Counted from the stretch's first letter, positions 17,640-26,300 are shown. The stretch: DNA of 64,000 bases from Desulfosporosinus nitroreducens (GCF_023897015.1 NZ_JAMHFY010000002.1:1-64000), one strand, 5' to 3'. The notes: generated by a model not told the origin, from the sequence alone. A program made the numbers and translations.

Positions 17640-18337
17640 GTCTCCTCTGGGACACCTCTGGTCTTTGGCGGTAGAAGAACAGTTTTATCTATTCTGGCCT
17701 CTTCTTTTAGTAATGGGGCTACGTTGTTTTCGTCAGCGCAAATGGATTATCGGGGGAACAATAGCTGTCGCTTTGACTTCCGCTACGGCCCATTGCGTTC
17801 ATGGGATCTAAGGCAACAGATAAGAAAAATGCTATCAATGGGGATGATATTACGATCATTGGAGATTCCATAATGATCAATGTAGAGCCTGTTTTGCATA
17901 ATCGCCTGCCTGGTATTATAATCGACGCGCAACTCGGCAGGCAGATGTATCAGGCTCCGGATCTCATTTCCAGTCTCCAAAAAGAAGGTAAGCTCGGAAA
18001 AATTGTAATTATTTAATTAGGAACAAACGGTTCGTTCACAGAAAAAGAGTTAATGAACACCTTAGACTCCCTGCAAAGTACTGAAAAAATCTTGCTGGTG
18101 AATACACGTGTCCCGAAGCCCTGGGAATCAGTAGTAAATGAGACCCTGACAAAGGCAGCGGAGTCATACCCAAATACTAAGCTGATAGATTGGCATTTGA
18201 TCAGTAGTGGCCATGAGGATTATTTTTATCCAGACGGTGTTCATCTGACCCAATCGGGCATGAAAGCCTACGAGGAGACGCTAATCGATGCACTAATTTC
18301 TAATAAAAATGATGAAAGGGAAGTAATAAGTAATTAA
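17640..18337 (+). pseudogene. Decayed partial duplicate of the OatA-type acyltransferase gene
   Basis: 17640-17794 matches 13611-13757 of the intact gene closely; a few bases (GCCCATTGCGTT) match around 14091; 17812-18330 matches 14506-15013. The middle of the acyltransferase domain is deleted, and GAATTAGG of the original is TAATTAGG near 18015, a stop in the SGNH domain. Sequence identity in the SGNH part is very high, so the duplication is recent or was homogenised. The SGNH half could still be read from an internal ATG, but without export signals. Confidence 0.9.
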
Positions 18338-18462
18338 AACGGAAAGATACAGGGTTTTATGGGGTATACTTTTTTCAGTTATGCTTGTGATAATCTTAGC
18401 ATCAGAGATTCATAAATCATCAATAGCATAAGATAATTCTTAAACCACTTAGACATAATAAA

Positions 18463-18484
18463 AAGCACCCAAAATTGAGTGCTT
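18463..18484 (-). terminator. Minus-strand terminator of the putative antisense RNA
   Basis: AAGCAC and GTGCTT form a stem; on the minus strand the arm is followed by TTTTATT. It lies just upstream of the toxin promoter. Confidence 0.55.
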
Positions 18485-18487
18485 GTA

Positions 18488-18496
18488 TGCTATAAT
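18488..18496 (+). promoter_or_regulatory. Extended -10 promoter of the toxin gene
   Basis: TGCTATAAT is an extended -10 (TGN-TATAAT) about 60 bases before the toxin ATG; no good -35 is seen. Confidence 0.55.
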
Positions 18497-18556
18497 TTAT
18501 TTGTAACAGAAAAAGGCTTGAGGGCGGTCGGCATTCCTCCGAAGGGAGGTGATGCC

Positions 18557-18640
18557 ATGGAAGTATACCAGACTTTGATGCTGATGATTTCATTTGCAAC
18601 ATTGGTAGTGTTAATACTTTCATTCCATAAACGGAAATAG
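18557..18640 (+). CDS. Holin-like type I toxin (Hol_Tox family), 27 aa
   Basis: A very short gene with an excellent ribosome binding site (GGGAGGTGAT at 18544-18553) and ATG 18557. The product begins MEVYQTLMLMISFATLVVL and ends in basic HKRK: a single membrane helix with the LMLMISF core of the putative holin-like toxin family (PF16935). Such peptides insert in the membrane and inhibit growth when not repressed by an antisense RNA. The transcript would end at the hairpin 18713-18742. Confidence 0.8.
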   Translation: MEVYQTLMLMISFATLVVLILSFHKRK

Positions 18641-18712
18641 ACCGCCTCACAGCAAAGGTTCGGTCTATTCCGCACTTTTGAAGCCGACCGCTCTTTAAGC
18701 GGCTGTTACATT

Positions 18713-18742
18713 GGAGTCATGCTACTAACATGACTCCTCTTT
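18713..18742 (+). terminator. Terminator of the toxin mRNA
   Basis: GGAGTCATG and CATGACTCC pair perfectly around a seven-base loop, followed by TCTTT. Confidence 0.75.
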
Positions 18743-18879
18743 GATTGTAGTATACCACAGTTGATTCAAAGTATCACTATTGATAGTGTTAGACAATACT
18801 TATAAAATTTAAAGATAGATTATTGGCTAAGTACAAATCAGGCGTGAGAGCATATAAGTCCGGGATCGATTCCTTAAGC

Positions 18880-18941
18880 GAAATAAGCGGCCAGCCCGAT
18901 AATCGTATAATTGTAGGATTATCGGATTGGCCGCTTATTTC
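18880..18941. repeat. Large palindromic repeat, copy 1
   Basis: GAAATAAGCGGCCAGCCCGATAATC and its complement form a 25-bp stem with two imperfect pairs and a 12-base loop. The outer arms (GAAATAAGCGGCC/GGCCGCTTATTT) and a 5' flank containing AAGTCCGGGA are shared with copy 2 at 23168-23219. No gene is supported in 18743-19083 other than this element. Confidence 0.75.
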
Positions 18942-19083
18942 ACGGTATAGAAAGCCAGCAATTGAGCAGGCTCGTATTGTTGTCAAATCTACCTCCAGCC
19001 TTGTATTATTTAAAAGAATGAATCAAGTTTTAGAAATTATAATCATAGTTGAGTTTTCAGTGTTGTGATGGGAGTGATGTTTA

Positions 19084-20010
19084 ATGATAGTTTCAGCGTC
19101 CCGGCGAACAGATATTCCCTGTTATTATTCAGAATGGTTTATAAACCGCTTGAAAGCAGGATTTATAGTTACCAGAAACCCGAGGAACAACGCACAGATT
19201 TCGTGCCTGCCGCTTAATCCCGAGGTGGTTGACTGCCTAGTATTCTGGACAAAGGATGCAGAAAATATCCTCAGTTCACTTAAACTTATTGATGAGATGG
19301 GATACAAATACTATTTTCAGTTTACGCTGACACCTTATGACCGCACTATAGAGCAAAATCTGCGCGATAAACTGTCTATTGAGGACACCTTTATTGAGCT
19401 TTCCCAACAAATTGGCAAAGAGCGAGTGTTGTGGCGATATGACCCAATTGTGCTCAATGCTATGTTAACCATAGATTATCATAAATTAAAATTTGAACGG
19501 CTTTGCCAAAAACTTGCACCCTTCACTGAAAGTGTTACCATCAGCTTTGTTCAAGTCTATCGTAAACTAAAAACATCACTTATCCGTGAAATTACTGATG
19601 AAGAGAAAGCTGAACTTGCCGGCTTTATCGGGAAAACCGCCAAGGCCTACGGACTTACAGCAAAGGCCTGTTCTGAAAAAACAGACCTGACACTTTATGG
19701 AATCGAAAAGGCAAGCTGTATTGACCGATCTATGCTAGAAAAAGTTTGCGGCTGTGGTTTAAATATTTCACCCGATAAGAATCAGCGTCACGGCTGCGGC
19801 TGTATGGAAAGCATTGATATCGGGGCCTATAACACCTGCCCCAATGGCTGTGTTTATTGTTACGCTAATAACAGTCCGGATACCACTCTGTGGCGTTATA
19901 ACTCCCACAAGCTAGAAGGTCAAATTCTTATCGGTTCAATAGCAGAGGGTGAAAAAATAACGGACAGAAAGAGTAAATCAAATAAACAACTACAATTTCG
20001 ATTGTTTTGA
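19084..20010 (+). CDS. DUF1848 family protein with radical-SAM-like cysteine motif
   Basis: 308 residues of the DUF1848 family (PF08902), starting MIVSASRRTDIPCYYSEWF. Near the C-terminus it carries GAYNTCPNGCVYCYAN, i.e. C-x3-C-x2-C followed by Tyr-Ala-Asn, as in radical SAM and spore-photolyase-like proteins, plus additional cysteines at KVCGCGL and HGCGCM. Function unknown; Fe-S binding is likely. ATG 19084 follows GGGAGTGATG. It appears to be a single-gene unit. Confidence 0.85.
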   Translation: MIVSASRRTDIPCYYSEWFINRLKAGFIVTRNPRNNAQISCLPLNPEVVDCLVFWTKDAENILSSLKLIDEMGYKYYFQFTLTPYDRTIEQNLRDKLSIEDTFIELSQQIGKERVLWRYDPIVLNAMLTIDYHKLKFERLCQKLAPFTESVTISFVQVYRKLKTSLIREITDEEKAELAGFIGKTAKAYGLTAKACSEKTDLTLYGIEKASCIDRSMLEKVCGCGLNISPDKNQRHGCGCMESIDIGAYNTCPNGCVYCYANNSPDTTLWRYNSHKLEGQILIGSIAEGEKITDRKSKSNKQLQFRLF

Positions 20011-20403
20011 AGTTTAAAATCAGACAATCTGTATGATCACACTTGTGAGTCTGGCCCATTCTAATTAGGATTCTAGCATCCCTATGGAGGTTCGCATGAT
20101 TTCTTCAATTGTTCGGTAACTTTCAATTATAGGCGTCCAAGAAATCATTTCCCATCCAATATAAAAATTGCTGAAGACGTTCCTTTATCAGCATGTCAAT
20201 TAATGGTATAATATGGTTGAGTATCTTTGCATGACTTAGACGTTAATCGCTCATGAAGAACAAAGGCCTGTCAATTCCGACAGGTGATGATCTTTAACAT
20301 GATTATTATAAAATATCGTATATGATGAAGTAAATAATTTTAACAGGATTCCTCAATGGCTATGTACAGAAGATTGTTATCTTGAATAAAGGAGAGTGCT
20401 ATT
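20011..20403. other. 393-bp gap without a gene
   Basis: Apart from a small hairpin (CCTGTC...GACAGG near 20267) and the likely promoter region of the Uma2 gene I see nothing. Confidence 0.5.
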
Positions 20404-20982
20404 ATGCCAATATCCCAAGAAGAAAGACAATACACGTATGCAGACTACCTAGCATGGCCTGAAGATGAAAGAGTAGAAATTATTGATGGTGTTCCGTATA
20501 TGCAAGCAACCCCTTCACCAGAACATCAGGAGATATCAATGAATTTATCTACTCAGATTTCAGTCTACTTAAAGGGAAAACCCTGTAAAGTTTATGCAGC
20601 ACCATTCTCTGTTAGGTTAATTAAGGGTGACGAAAAGGAAGACGAAGACATTAAGAATGTTTTTGAGCCTGACATTACTGTTGTATGTGACCAATCTAAA
20701 ATTGATAAACAAGGCTGTAAGGGTATACCCGACTTGATAATTGAAATTATTTCTCCATCTTCGATTAAACATGACAGGGTTACCAAGTTTAATCAATATG
20801 AAAAAGCTGGAGTTGTGGAATACTGGATTGTAGAGCCTGAAGGTAAGCTTGTAAGTGTATTCATATTGCAAAGTAACGGTAGGTATGGTAGGCCAGAAAT
20901 ATACACAGAAGAGGAAACAATTAATGTATCAATATTTCCAGATTTAATGGTAGATTTGAGTGCGGTGTTTCCTTCTATTTAA
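20404..20982 (+). CDS. Uma2 family endonuclease-like protein
   Basis: 192 residues with the Uma2 (PF05685, PD-(D/E)XK-like) layout: YTYADYLAWPEDERVEIIDG, then FEPDITVVCD, then PDLIIEIISPSS, then KFNQYEKAGVVEYWIV. The acidic and glutamate residues of FEPDI and IEIISP are the putative nuclease centre. Biological role unknown; the family is frequent in accessory regions. ATG 20404 follows AAAGGAGAG. A broken second copy lies just downstream. Confidence 0.88.
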   Translation: MPISQEERQYTYADYLAWPEDERVEIIDGVPYMQATPSPEHQEISMNLSTQISVYLKGKPCKVYAAPFSVRLIKGDEKEDEDIKNVFEPDITVVCDQSKIDKQGCKGIPDLIIEIISPSSIKHDRVTKFNQYEKAGVVEYWIVEPEGKLVSVFILQSNGRYGRPEIYTEEETINVSIFPDLMVDLSAVFPSI

Positions 20983-21097
20983 CAAGGGAGGCAACGCATT
21001 TTCATAATCGATACATTGTTTGTTTTATAACCACAATATTATGAATGAACCTGGACTTTGCGCTTGTTTTAGATATTGACAGCAATTCCGCCCAATG

Positions 21098-21560
21098 CTG
21101 CTCTCCGCTTACCTTGTCCTGTCACCCCGCTGTTCGATACGGCACAATAAATACCTTAAAGGCAAGCCTTGTCAGGTTTTTGCTGCTCCATTTGACCTTT
21201 GTATTCCTGAAACTAATGAAAGTGATGATAAAATTTCTAACGTTATCTCCCAGCCAGATATCGTTGTGATTTGTGATAAATGCAAACTTAGAAAAACAGG
21301 TTATTTTGGAGTACAAGAGTTAATCATCGAAATAACCTCGCCTTCAACTGCAAGAACGGATAAAATAACGTAGTTCAACAAATATAAAAGGTCGGCGTGA
21401 AAGAATACTGGATTATTGAACCTGAACAAAAGATCGTGAGCGTATTCTTGCTGCAAGACAACAATAAATACGGTAGGCCCGGATGTATATTCAGAAGAAG
21501 ACCAAATTGCAGTAACTATCTTCCCCGATCTCGCAATAGATTTAAAACCAGTTTTTATGG
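21098..21560 (+). pseudogene. Broken paralog of the Uma2 gene
   Basis: From about 21140 the frame reads YLKGKPCQVFAAPFDLCIPE, QPDIVVICDKCKL, ELIIEITSPSTARTDKIT and a stop, followed in another frame by KEYWIIEPEQKIVSVFLLQ and, after a third shift, RPNCSNYLPRSR. It aligns along the whole intact Uma2 gene at 20404 but lacks the N-terminus and has a stop and at least two frameshifts. Tandem duplication followed by decay. Confidence 0.85.
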
Positions 21561-21689
21561 GTATTTAGTAAATATAAGAAGTCAGAATTCCTTAGCGTAC
21601 AGGAAATCTGACTTCTTATATCGTTATATGGTTAGTACAAAATGCGCATTATATTAGCACTTCATCCGCAAAAGAATAATTATTTTGCT

Positions 21690-21757
21690 GCTAGAAGTAC
21701 GCTGAAAATCTGCTATTTTGTCTGCTAGAAATGTGCTGAAATCCTGCTGGAAAGAGG
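21690..21757 (+). repeat. Two imperfect 34-bp tandem repeats
   Basis: CTGCTAGAAGTACGCTGAAA (21690-) and CTGCTAGAAATGTGCTGAAA (21724-) start two 34-base units, each ending in CTGCT. They lie in the 300-bp non-coding stretch before a small gene. Confidence 0.6.
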
Positions 21758-21866
21758 TTAATCCACTATAAGTAGATGGGTATGTTATACTGATTATATA
21801 TTGCGTATTAGTCGGATTATGTGTAATTGCACATCTTAATTAATTATACAAGAGGAGAGTTTGATA

Positions 21867-22052
21867 ATGGAAAAGGTTATATGGGTTAGAAGTAATGGAA
21901 AAATGATAGGTGCAAAAGAAGATGACGGTTTGGATATCGTAAACAGGCATTTAGAAGAAGGCTGGAAAGTTAAGCATATATCTGCATGTGCTTTAGGCGA
22001 AAGCATAAACACTGGACAAGCATATATTGTTATTGAAAAAGATGTTGATTAG
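21867..22052 (+). CDS. Small hypothetical protein (61 aa)
   Basis: Starts MEKVIWVRSNGKMIGAKEDD and has mixed alpha/beta composition with the sequence HLEEGWKVKHISACA, similar in style to DUF4177-like single-domain proteins, but I do not assign a family. ATG 21867 is chosen because GAGGAGAG lies seven bases before it; an in-frame TTG at 21861 is too close. A strong terminator follows, so it is a monocistronic unit. Confidence 0.7.
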   Translation: MEKVIWVRSNGKMIGAKEDDGLDIVNRHLEEGWKVKHISACALGESINTGQAYIVIEKDVD

Positions 22053-22069
22053 TGTAATTTAAAAAATAT

Positions 22070-22108
22070 AATTAGCCCCGATTTGGTTTGCCAAATGGGG
22101 CTAATTTT
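22070..22108 (+). terminator. Strong terminator
   Basis: AATTAGCCCC-G-ATTTGG pairs with CCAAAT-GGGGCTAATT, then TTTCT; begins 17 bases after the stop of the 61-aa gene. Confidence 0.9.
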
Positions 22109-22274
22109 CTGCTAAAAGCTTGCGATTTCCTATTGATAAAGAAGTACAAACCTGTGATTTTACCCGCTGCAAATTCTAGGTGTAACAGCGGATAAAGCCT
22201 TTGTAACGATCCTCAAACCCGCTAGGACTACCGGTATTGTTGTAAATTTTAGCCGGATAAGACAGTAATCTTAT

Positions 22275-22599
22275 TTAATTATCAGTTGGAAGGTTGATTG
22301 CATAATGAATTTTACGCCTCCCAATTATTTTATAAATAATTATAAATTCGTTAATAATATGAGAGAAGAAGCTAAAGGGATGGAAGACCACCACAGCATC
22401 AAGGTAATTGGCTTCTTTGAGTAGCTTTTGTAATTCCAAACAGTTCGCAAGGTTTTGTGGGCCTTCCACAATTTCGGTAAATTGTTTTATTTATTTGTGT
22501 TGTTAGATTCCAATTTTCTAGGATATATCGCCTACAATTCTCAACTTGCATGATGATATCATCCTCGTTAGCCGACCTAGCGTAAATTGCTACCAGCAT
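22275..22599 (-). pseudogene. Frameshifted serine-recombinase-like N-terminal domain
   Basis: The minus strand begins MLVAIYARSANEDDIIMQVE and NCRRYI, the start of resolvase/invertase-type recombinases (the usual catalytic serine after R is S9). Around 22450 the frame shifts and continues LQKLLKEANYLDAVVVFHPF and FSHI, matching the second half of the same catalytic domain. The DNA-binding part is absent. Short solitary resolvase-like proteins exist, but the frameshift argues for decay. Confidence 0.65.
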
Positions 22600-22767
22600 T
22601 ATTATTCTTCCTTTATAATCAGGTTTAATTGCCCGAAATGTAGAATCTTATCACGATATTAACAGTATAAGACAAAATACAGCTTATGGCAATATTTTTT
22701 AACGCTTATAGAGTGTTAATTAAGCATAAGCTAACCTTTATAGTTACTATTAAAGGGGTTGTGATTA

Positions 22768-23091
22768 GTGGATTACGGCATAATTGGAGAACGAATAAAA
22801 CGGGAACGATTAGATAAAGGATTGACTCAGGAAGTGCTAGCTGAAAAAGCGAATATTTCCGCCTCATTTCTTGGGCAAATTGAGCGGGGAGAACGAAAAT
22901 TAAGCCTTGTAACTTTAATTGAAATTGCTAAAGTTTTAGGTGCCAGCTTAGATTATTTGGTTAGTGCCTCGCCGAGAGAAAATCCAGAACTTGATGAATT
23001 GACTTACCTACTGCGCGATCACAGCCAGCAAGAAATAAGAATGATAACAGATATTTCTAAAACGGTTTTTAAATATTGTGATGTTAAATAA
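22768..23091 (+). CDS. XRE-family helix-turn-helix regulator
   Basis: 107 residues; the first 65 form a Cro/C1-type HTH (IKRERLDKGLTQEVLAEKA, ISASFLGQIERGERKLSL, TLIEIAKVLGASLDYL). The short C-terminal helix region has no known domain. GTG 22768 follows AAAGGGG. It resembles small SinR-like regulators; target unknown. It stands alone between a recombinase remnant and a palindromic repeat. Confidence 0.85.
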   Translation: MDYGIIGERIKRERLDKGLTQEVLAEKANISASFLGQIERGERKLSLVTLIEIAKVLGASLDYLVSASPRENPELDELTYLLRDHSQQEIRMITDISKTVFKYCDVK

Positions 23092-23167
23092 GTGTTCGTA
23101 CAAAAAAATGACCCAATACAAATCTGGCTCGAAGTTCCATAATAGTCCGGGACTGAATGTTTACGCG

Positions 23168-23219
23168 AAATAAGCGGCCTGAGCATCGTACACGCGTACG
23201 ATGCCCAGGCCGCTTATTT
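23168..23219. repeat. Large palindromic repeat, copy 2
   Basis: AAATAAGCGGCCTGAGCATCG and its complement form a stem of more than 20 bp with one wobble, followed on the plus strand by a T run. Shares arms and the upstream GTCCGGGA motif with copy 1 at 18880-18941. The rest of 23092-23657 holds no supported gene; a small open frame after an AAGGAG at 23404 (ATG 23415) stops after eight codons. Confidence 0.75.
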
Positions 23220-23657
23220 TTTTCCACAAATTCCTCTAAAGTCCTCCCATACTGCTCGACAATGAAATCCATAAAGCACCGGATGCAATGGGGCAACATT
23301 GACATACTACGAATTTATAAATAACTCGTCATCTTGATTACCCAAAAAATCCGTAATATGATAGAACATGTTAATAATAATTTAATTAACAATTGCCATA
23401 AGCAAGGAGATTTAATGAAATCAAAAGTATTGCTTCTCTGATATTCATAGGGTGCTATTGCTTTGGTAATTGCCACTTCATATATAGATTTAAGCAAAAA
23501 AGTTTGACAACCCATATGGCTTCTGTGGGATCTCCCTATATCTAGAGAGTGCCAGGCTCAGGCGACAATATCTTTAGATACTTATGGCCAGCGGAGACGT
23601 TATTCTTCTGCAAAGCAAACATATTGGATCGGTAACAATTAAAAGGATGGTAAGATA

Positions 23658-24287
23658 ATGGAGATTGATAGTATTATTTTTGATTTAGACGGCACTCTTT
23701 GGAATTCCATAGCAGGTATTTGTGAGGCCTGGCAAACGGTCTTAGCCAACTATCCCAAGATTACAAAAGCAGTAACACCAGAAGATATGCAGGATTGCAT
23801 GGGGCTGCCAATGGACGAAATAGGTAAAAAGTTGTTCCCGGAATTAGATGAAGATGATCAAAAGAAATTAATGAAAGAATTCTGTGAAACAGAACAAGCT
23901 CATTTAGAGGAACATGGCGGAATGTTATTCCCTAAATTAGAAGAAACCCTTGAAAAGTTAGCTCAAAAATACAAATTGTTCATAGTCAGTAATTGTCAGG
24001 ATGGCTATATCCAAGCCTTCTTTAAGGCCCACAGCTTAAATAAATACTTCGGTGATTTTGAATGTTGGGGTGTAACAGGGCTGTCGAAAGGGGAAACCAA
24101 TAAAATCCTCATAGCAAGAAATGAACTGAAAAAACCTATTTATGTAGGAGATACTATGGGAGATGCCCAGTCAGCCAAAGTGGCGGAAATTCCGTTTGTA
24201 TATGCAAGATATGGCTTTGGTAAGGTTGAAGAATATGATTATGTGATTGATTGTTTTGAAGAATTGTTAACGATAATATTCGCCTGA
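23658..24287 (+). CDS. HAD-family hydrolase (phosphatase-like)
   Basis: 209 residues. Motif I is FDLDGTLWNS (nucleophile Asp9 and general acid Asp11), motif II VSNCQ (about 114-118), motif III lysine in GLSKGETN, motif IV YVGDTMGDAQSA. An alpha-helical cap lies between motifs I and II, as in phosphoglycolate-phosphatase-like enzymes. Substrate unknown. ATG 23658 follows AAAGGATGG. A terminator-like hairpin follows at 24381. Confidence 0.9.
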   Translation: MEIDSIIFDLDGTLWNSIAGICEAWQTVLANYPKITKAVTPEDMQDCMGLPMDEIGKKLFPELDEDDQKKLMKEFCETEQAHLEEHGGMLFPKLEETLEKLAQKYKLFIVSNCQDGYIQAFFKAHSLNKYFGDFECWGVTGLSKGETNKILIARNELKKPIYVGDTMGDAQSAKVAEIPFVYARYGFGKVEEYDYVIDCFEELLTIIFA

Positions 24288-24380
24288 AAACCGAACACTA
24301 TAGCTTTCTTTGTCTAACTGCTTGGTTCCAGTTAATAAAGGGAAATTATATATTCCAATGTCTGGGAATGAAGATAAAAC

Positions 24381-24427
24381 AAGGAGGCGCCTAAAGAACT
24401 GAGAGCAGTTTAAAAGGCGCTCCTTTT
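24381..24427 (+). terminator. Terminator-like hairpin between convergent genes
   Basis: AAGGAGGCGCC pairs with GGCGCTCCTTTT (small bulge), loop about 20 bases. It can serve both the HAD gene and the minus-strand DUF2922 gene. Confidence 0.6.
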
Positions 24428-24441
24428 CTGTGGGAAATTGC

Positions 24442-24681
24442 TTACGTCACCGGCGGATCATAGAGATCGTTCGTAGTCATGTCAACCACCCTAATATCCC
24501 GTATCGCAGCAAGTTCGCCGCTGGGACTGTTAAAAACATTCTTTGCTATAACCGTTTCCATCACAGCCTGGGCCTCAGGCAGCGTCAGGTTCTCCCTCGG
24601 CTGTGCGACGGATATAACGAAGGATTTGCCGCCGGTTGTAAGAAAAGTTAGCTTTAACACCTTGCTTGTAATAATCGCCAT
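24442..24681 (-). CDS. DUF2922 family protein
   Basis: 79 residues starting MAIITSKVLKLTFLTTGGKS and ending near RVVDMTTNDLYDPP; matches the DUF2922 family (PF11148), small proteins of unknown function in Firmicutes. ATG at 24681 is preceded by AGGAGGTGATTCAA, so an upstream GTG inside that site is rejected. It is encoded 67 bp after a DUF1659 gene, the usual partner. Confidence 0.85.
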   Translation of the reverse strand: MAIITSKVLKLTFLTTGGKSFVISVAQPRENLTLPEAQAVMETVIAKNVFNSPSGELAAIRDIRVVDMTTNDLYDPPVT

Positions 24682-24748
24682 TTGAATCACCTCCTAATGA
24701 TTTACTTTGACTTTTCATAGCTGGTCTTTCAGCAGACTTTCCCGCTGC

Positions 24749-24973
24749 TTATTCATTAGTAAGCTCCCAGTTTTTGCCGAGCACAACATTCAGCAGCGGA
24801 TACTGGCTCAGACTTGATAGAGCCGCTGCAACATCATAGATGTCTTGACTCGTGGCTGTAGGCTTGACATAATTCAAGCTTTTCTTTCGGATCTCCGGGC
24901 CGCCTGCCGGCGTAGTCCCGGTTTGGTATTTTGTTGTCAATATCGAATCCAAAGATATCTCTGTCACCGCCAT
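24749..24973 (-). CDS. DUF1659 family protein
   Basis: 74 residues, MAVTEISLDSILTTKYQTG at the start and ending in LGKNWELTNE; DUF1659 (PF07872) as found next to DUF2922 in many Bacilli and Clostridia. ATG 24973 follows GAAGGGAGGG. Function unknown; forms a two-gene operon with the DUF2922 gene downstream. Confidence 0.85.
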   Translation of the reverse strand: MAVTEISLDSILTTKYQTGTTPAGGPEIRKKSLNYVKPTATSQDIYDVAAALSSLSQYPLLNVVLGKNWELTNE

Positions 24974-25096
24974 AGTTTATCCCTCCCTTCAGCAGTTTGA
25001 CAAGCTGAGCTTGTTCACTCTTGTCCCAATATACTATGAGAATGATTGACAGCCTGCTACAGGCTTGGGGACATTAAAAAGATTCTAAAAAGGGTA

Positions 25097-25131
25097 GTAC
25101 CCTGCTGTCTCCAACAAACAGCGGGGTACTT
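25097..25131 (+). terminator. Terminator/attenuator-like hairpin in the leader of the DUF3102 gene
   Basis: GTACCCTGCTGT and ACAGCGGGGTAC (one wobble) with a nine-base loop, followed by TTCTTTAG. It lies about 100 bases before the DUF3102 start with no gene in front on this strand, so it may be a leader attenuator. Confidence 0.5.
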
Positions 25132-25227
25132 CTTTAGATTAAAAAGCCTGACGACTGAGGTTGTCACACTCTTAAGCCTGGCTACATATCCTATGAGTGA
25201 AATTAGCCCCAAGGAGGTGTGGATATC

Positions 25228-26121
25228 GTGACTGATTCAGTAACTGATGTCATCAGCGGACGCACCACCCAGGTAATCGCGGCTGAAATTAACCTGATCA
25301 AATACCAGGCTGAGAGGGTCTACCTGGCCGCCGCCGTCGAGATCGGAAGGCGGCTGACGGAGGCCAAGGCCCTGCTCAAGTATGGAGAGTGGGGCAAGTG
25401 GCTGGAGGAGTCGGTGGATTTCTCCCAGAGCAGGGCCAATAAACTGATGCGTATCTTCAAAGAGTACGGAGACGGACAGCCTACCTCCTCAAATTCGGAT
25501 CCGGATCCGAATTTGAACTACAGCCAGGCGGTGCTTCTTTTAGGGATCCCAAAGGAGGAACGGGCACAATTCATCATTGATATGGATATCGAGGGAATGA
25601 CCAAACAGGAACTCAGGCAAGCGGTCAATGAACGAACGCAGACCCTGCAAGAAAAAGACCGGGCCTTGCTGGAAAAGAAACAAGCCCTGCAGGAGAACGA
25701 GTACCTCCAGAAGGCAGTGGAAGACCAAAGCAGTATCATCACCGAGCTGACTAGGGAGCTTGCCAATCTGAAGGTCCAATTGGAGAACGTCAAAACGTCC
25801 AAAGCGGAACTCGATCAAACGGCCAGGCAGCTGAAGGATTCGCTGGAATCCCTCCAACAAAGCTCATCCGCCAAGGGCTACGAGAGGATGAAAACGAACT
25901 TCATTAATACCTCGCTCAAGGTCAGGGCCAACCATATCGCCTTCCTCTGTGAAAACCTGGATAAAACCATTAAGGAAGTAAAGCATGAGCTTCTCCAAAT
26001 CGCCCCCAATGATAAGGAGACGTATATCACTTATAAGAATAAAGTTTACGATCTTTTGAATGTGTGGCTTAAGGATGAGACGTGGAGCAGACAAGCTTGT
26101 CCCGGCGAAGATGGGCAGTAA
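25228..26121 (+). CDS. DUF3102 family protein with long coiled coil
   Basis: 297 residues. The first about 90 match DUF3102 (AAAVEIGRRLTEAKALLKYG, then GEWGKWLEESVDFSQSRANK), which resembles the DNA-association or phage/plasmid-linked proteins often found on mobile elements. Residues about 145-215 are a heptad-rich coiled coil (QEKDRALLEKKQALQEN). GTG 25228 is chosen because AAGGAGGTG at 25211-25219 is the binding site; the earlier in-frame GTG is inside it. A 28-bp palindrome in the coding region gives NSDPDPN. Function unknown. Confidence 0.8.
   Translation: MTDSVTDVISGRTTQVIAAEINLIKYQAERVYLAAAVEIGRRLTEAKALLKYGEWGKWLEESVDFSQSRANKLMRIFKEYGDGQPTSSNSDPDPNLNYSQAVLLLGIPKEERAQFIIDMDIEGMTKQELRQAVNERTQTLQEKDRALLEKKQALQENEYLQKAVEDQSSIITELTRELANLKVQLENVKTSKAELDQTARQLKDSLESLQQSSSAKGYERMKTNFINTSLKVRANHIAFLCENLDKTIKEVKHELLQIAPNDKETYITYKNKVYDLLNVWLKDETWSRQACPGEDGQ
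25489..25516. repeat. 28-bp perfect palindrome inside the DUF3102 coding sequence
   Basis: TCAAATTCGGATCC and its exact complement meet without loop. It encodes SNSDPDPNLN, an acidic linker between the DUF3102 domain and the next part. The same palindrome occurs at 27549-27576. Confidence 0.85.
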
Positions 26122-26225
26122 GGAATGGTGGATGATGAAGAGGAAATATGTTTTCCCGGCCATTATTAAGCGGGATAAAATAAGCGACATCGAAAGGGAA
26201 GATTCAGTCCTAAACAAAAATAATA

Positions 26226-26248
26226 GACCAGGCATATAGAGCCTGGTC
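26226..26248 (+). terminator. Hairpin after the DUF3102 gene
   Basis: GACCAGGC and GCCTGGTC form an eight-base stem with a seven-base loop; the following sequence is A/T-rich but not a clean T tract. Confidence 0.5.
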
Positions 26249-26300
26249 AGATTAAATTATTTATGATTCAAAGCTAATAAGTTTTAACAATTTACATTTT

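Larger units (their letters stand above)
18460..18746 (-). ncRNA. Putative antisense antitoxin RNA of a type I toxin-antitoxin pair
   Basis: On the minus strand a TGG-TATACT extended -10 element lies at about 18749-18757, and a terminator at 18463-18484. An RNA between them would be about 270-280 nt and fully complementary to the toxin mRNA. Existence is inferred from these two signals and from the way Hol_Tox/TxpA-type toxins are known to be controlled by antisense RNA. Confidence 0.45.

Noticed and set aside
18823-19068. 81-residue open frame over the palindromic repeat
   Set aside because: It is generated by the repeat arms and has no start signal or homology.
21690-21757. CRISPR array
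   Set aside because: Only two imperfect adjacent units, no spacers of uniform length and no cas genes in the window.
23415-23580. Decayed AgrD-like cyclic autoinducer peptide gene
   Set aside because: A binding site and an MKSKVLLL start are present, but the frame stops after eight codons and the later similarity is too weak.
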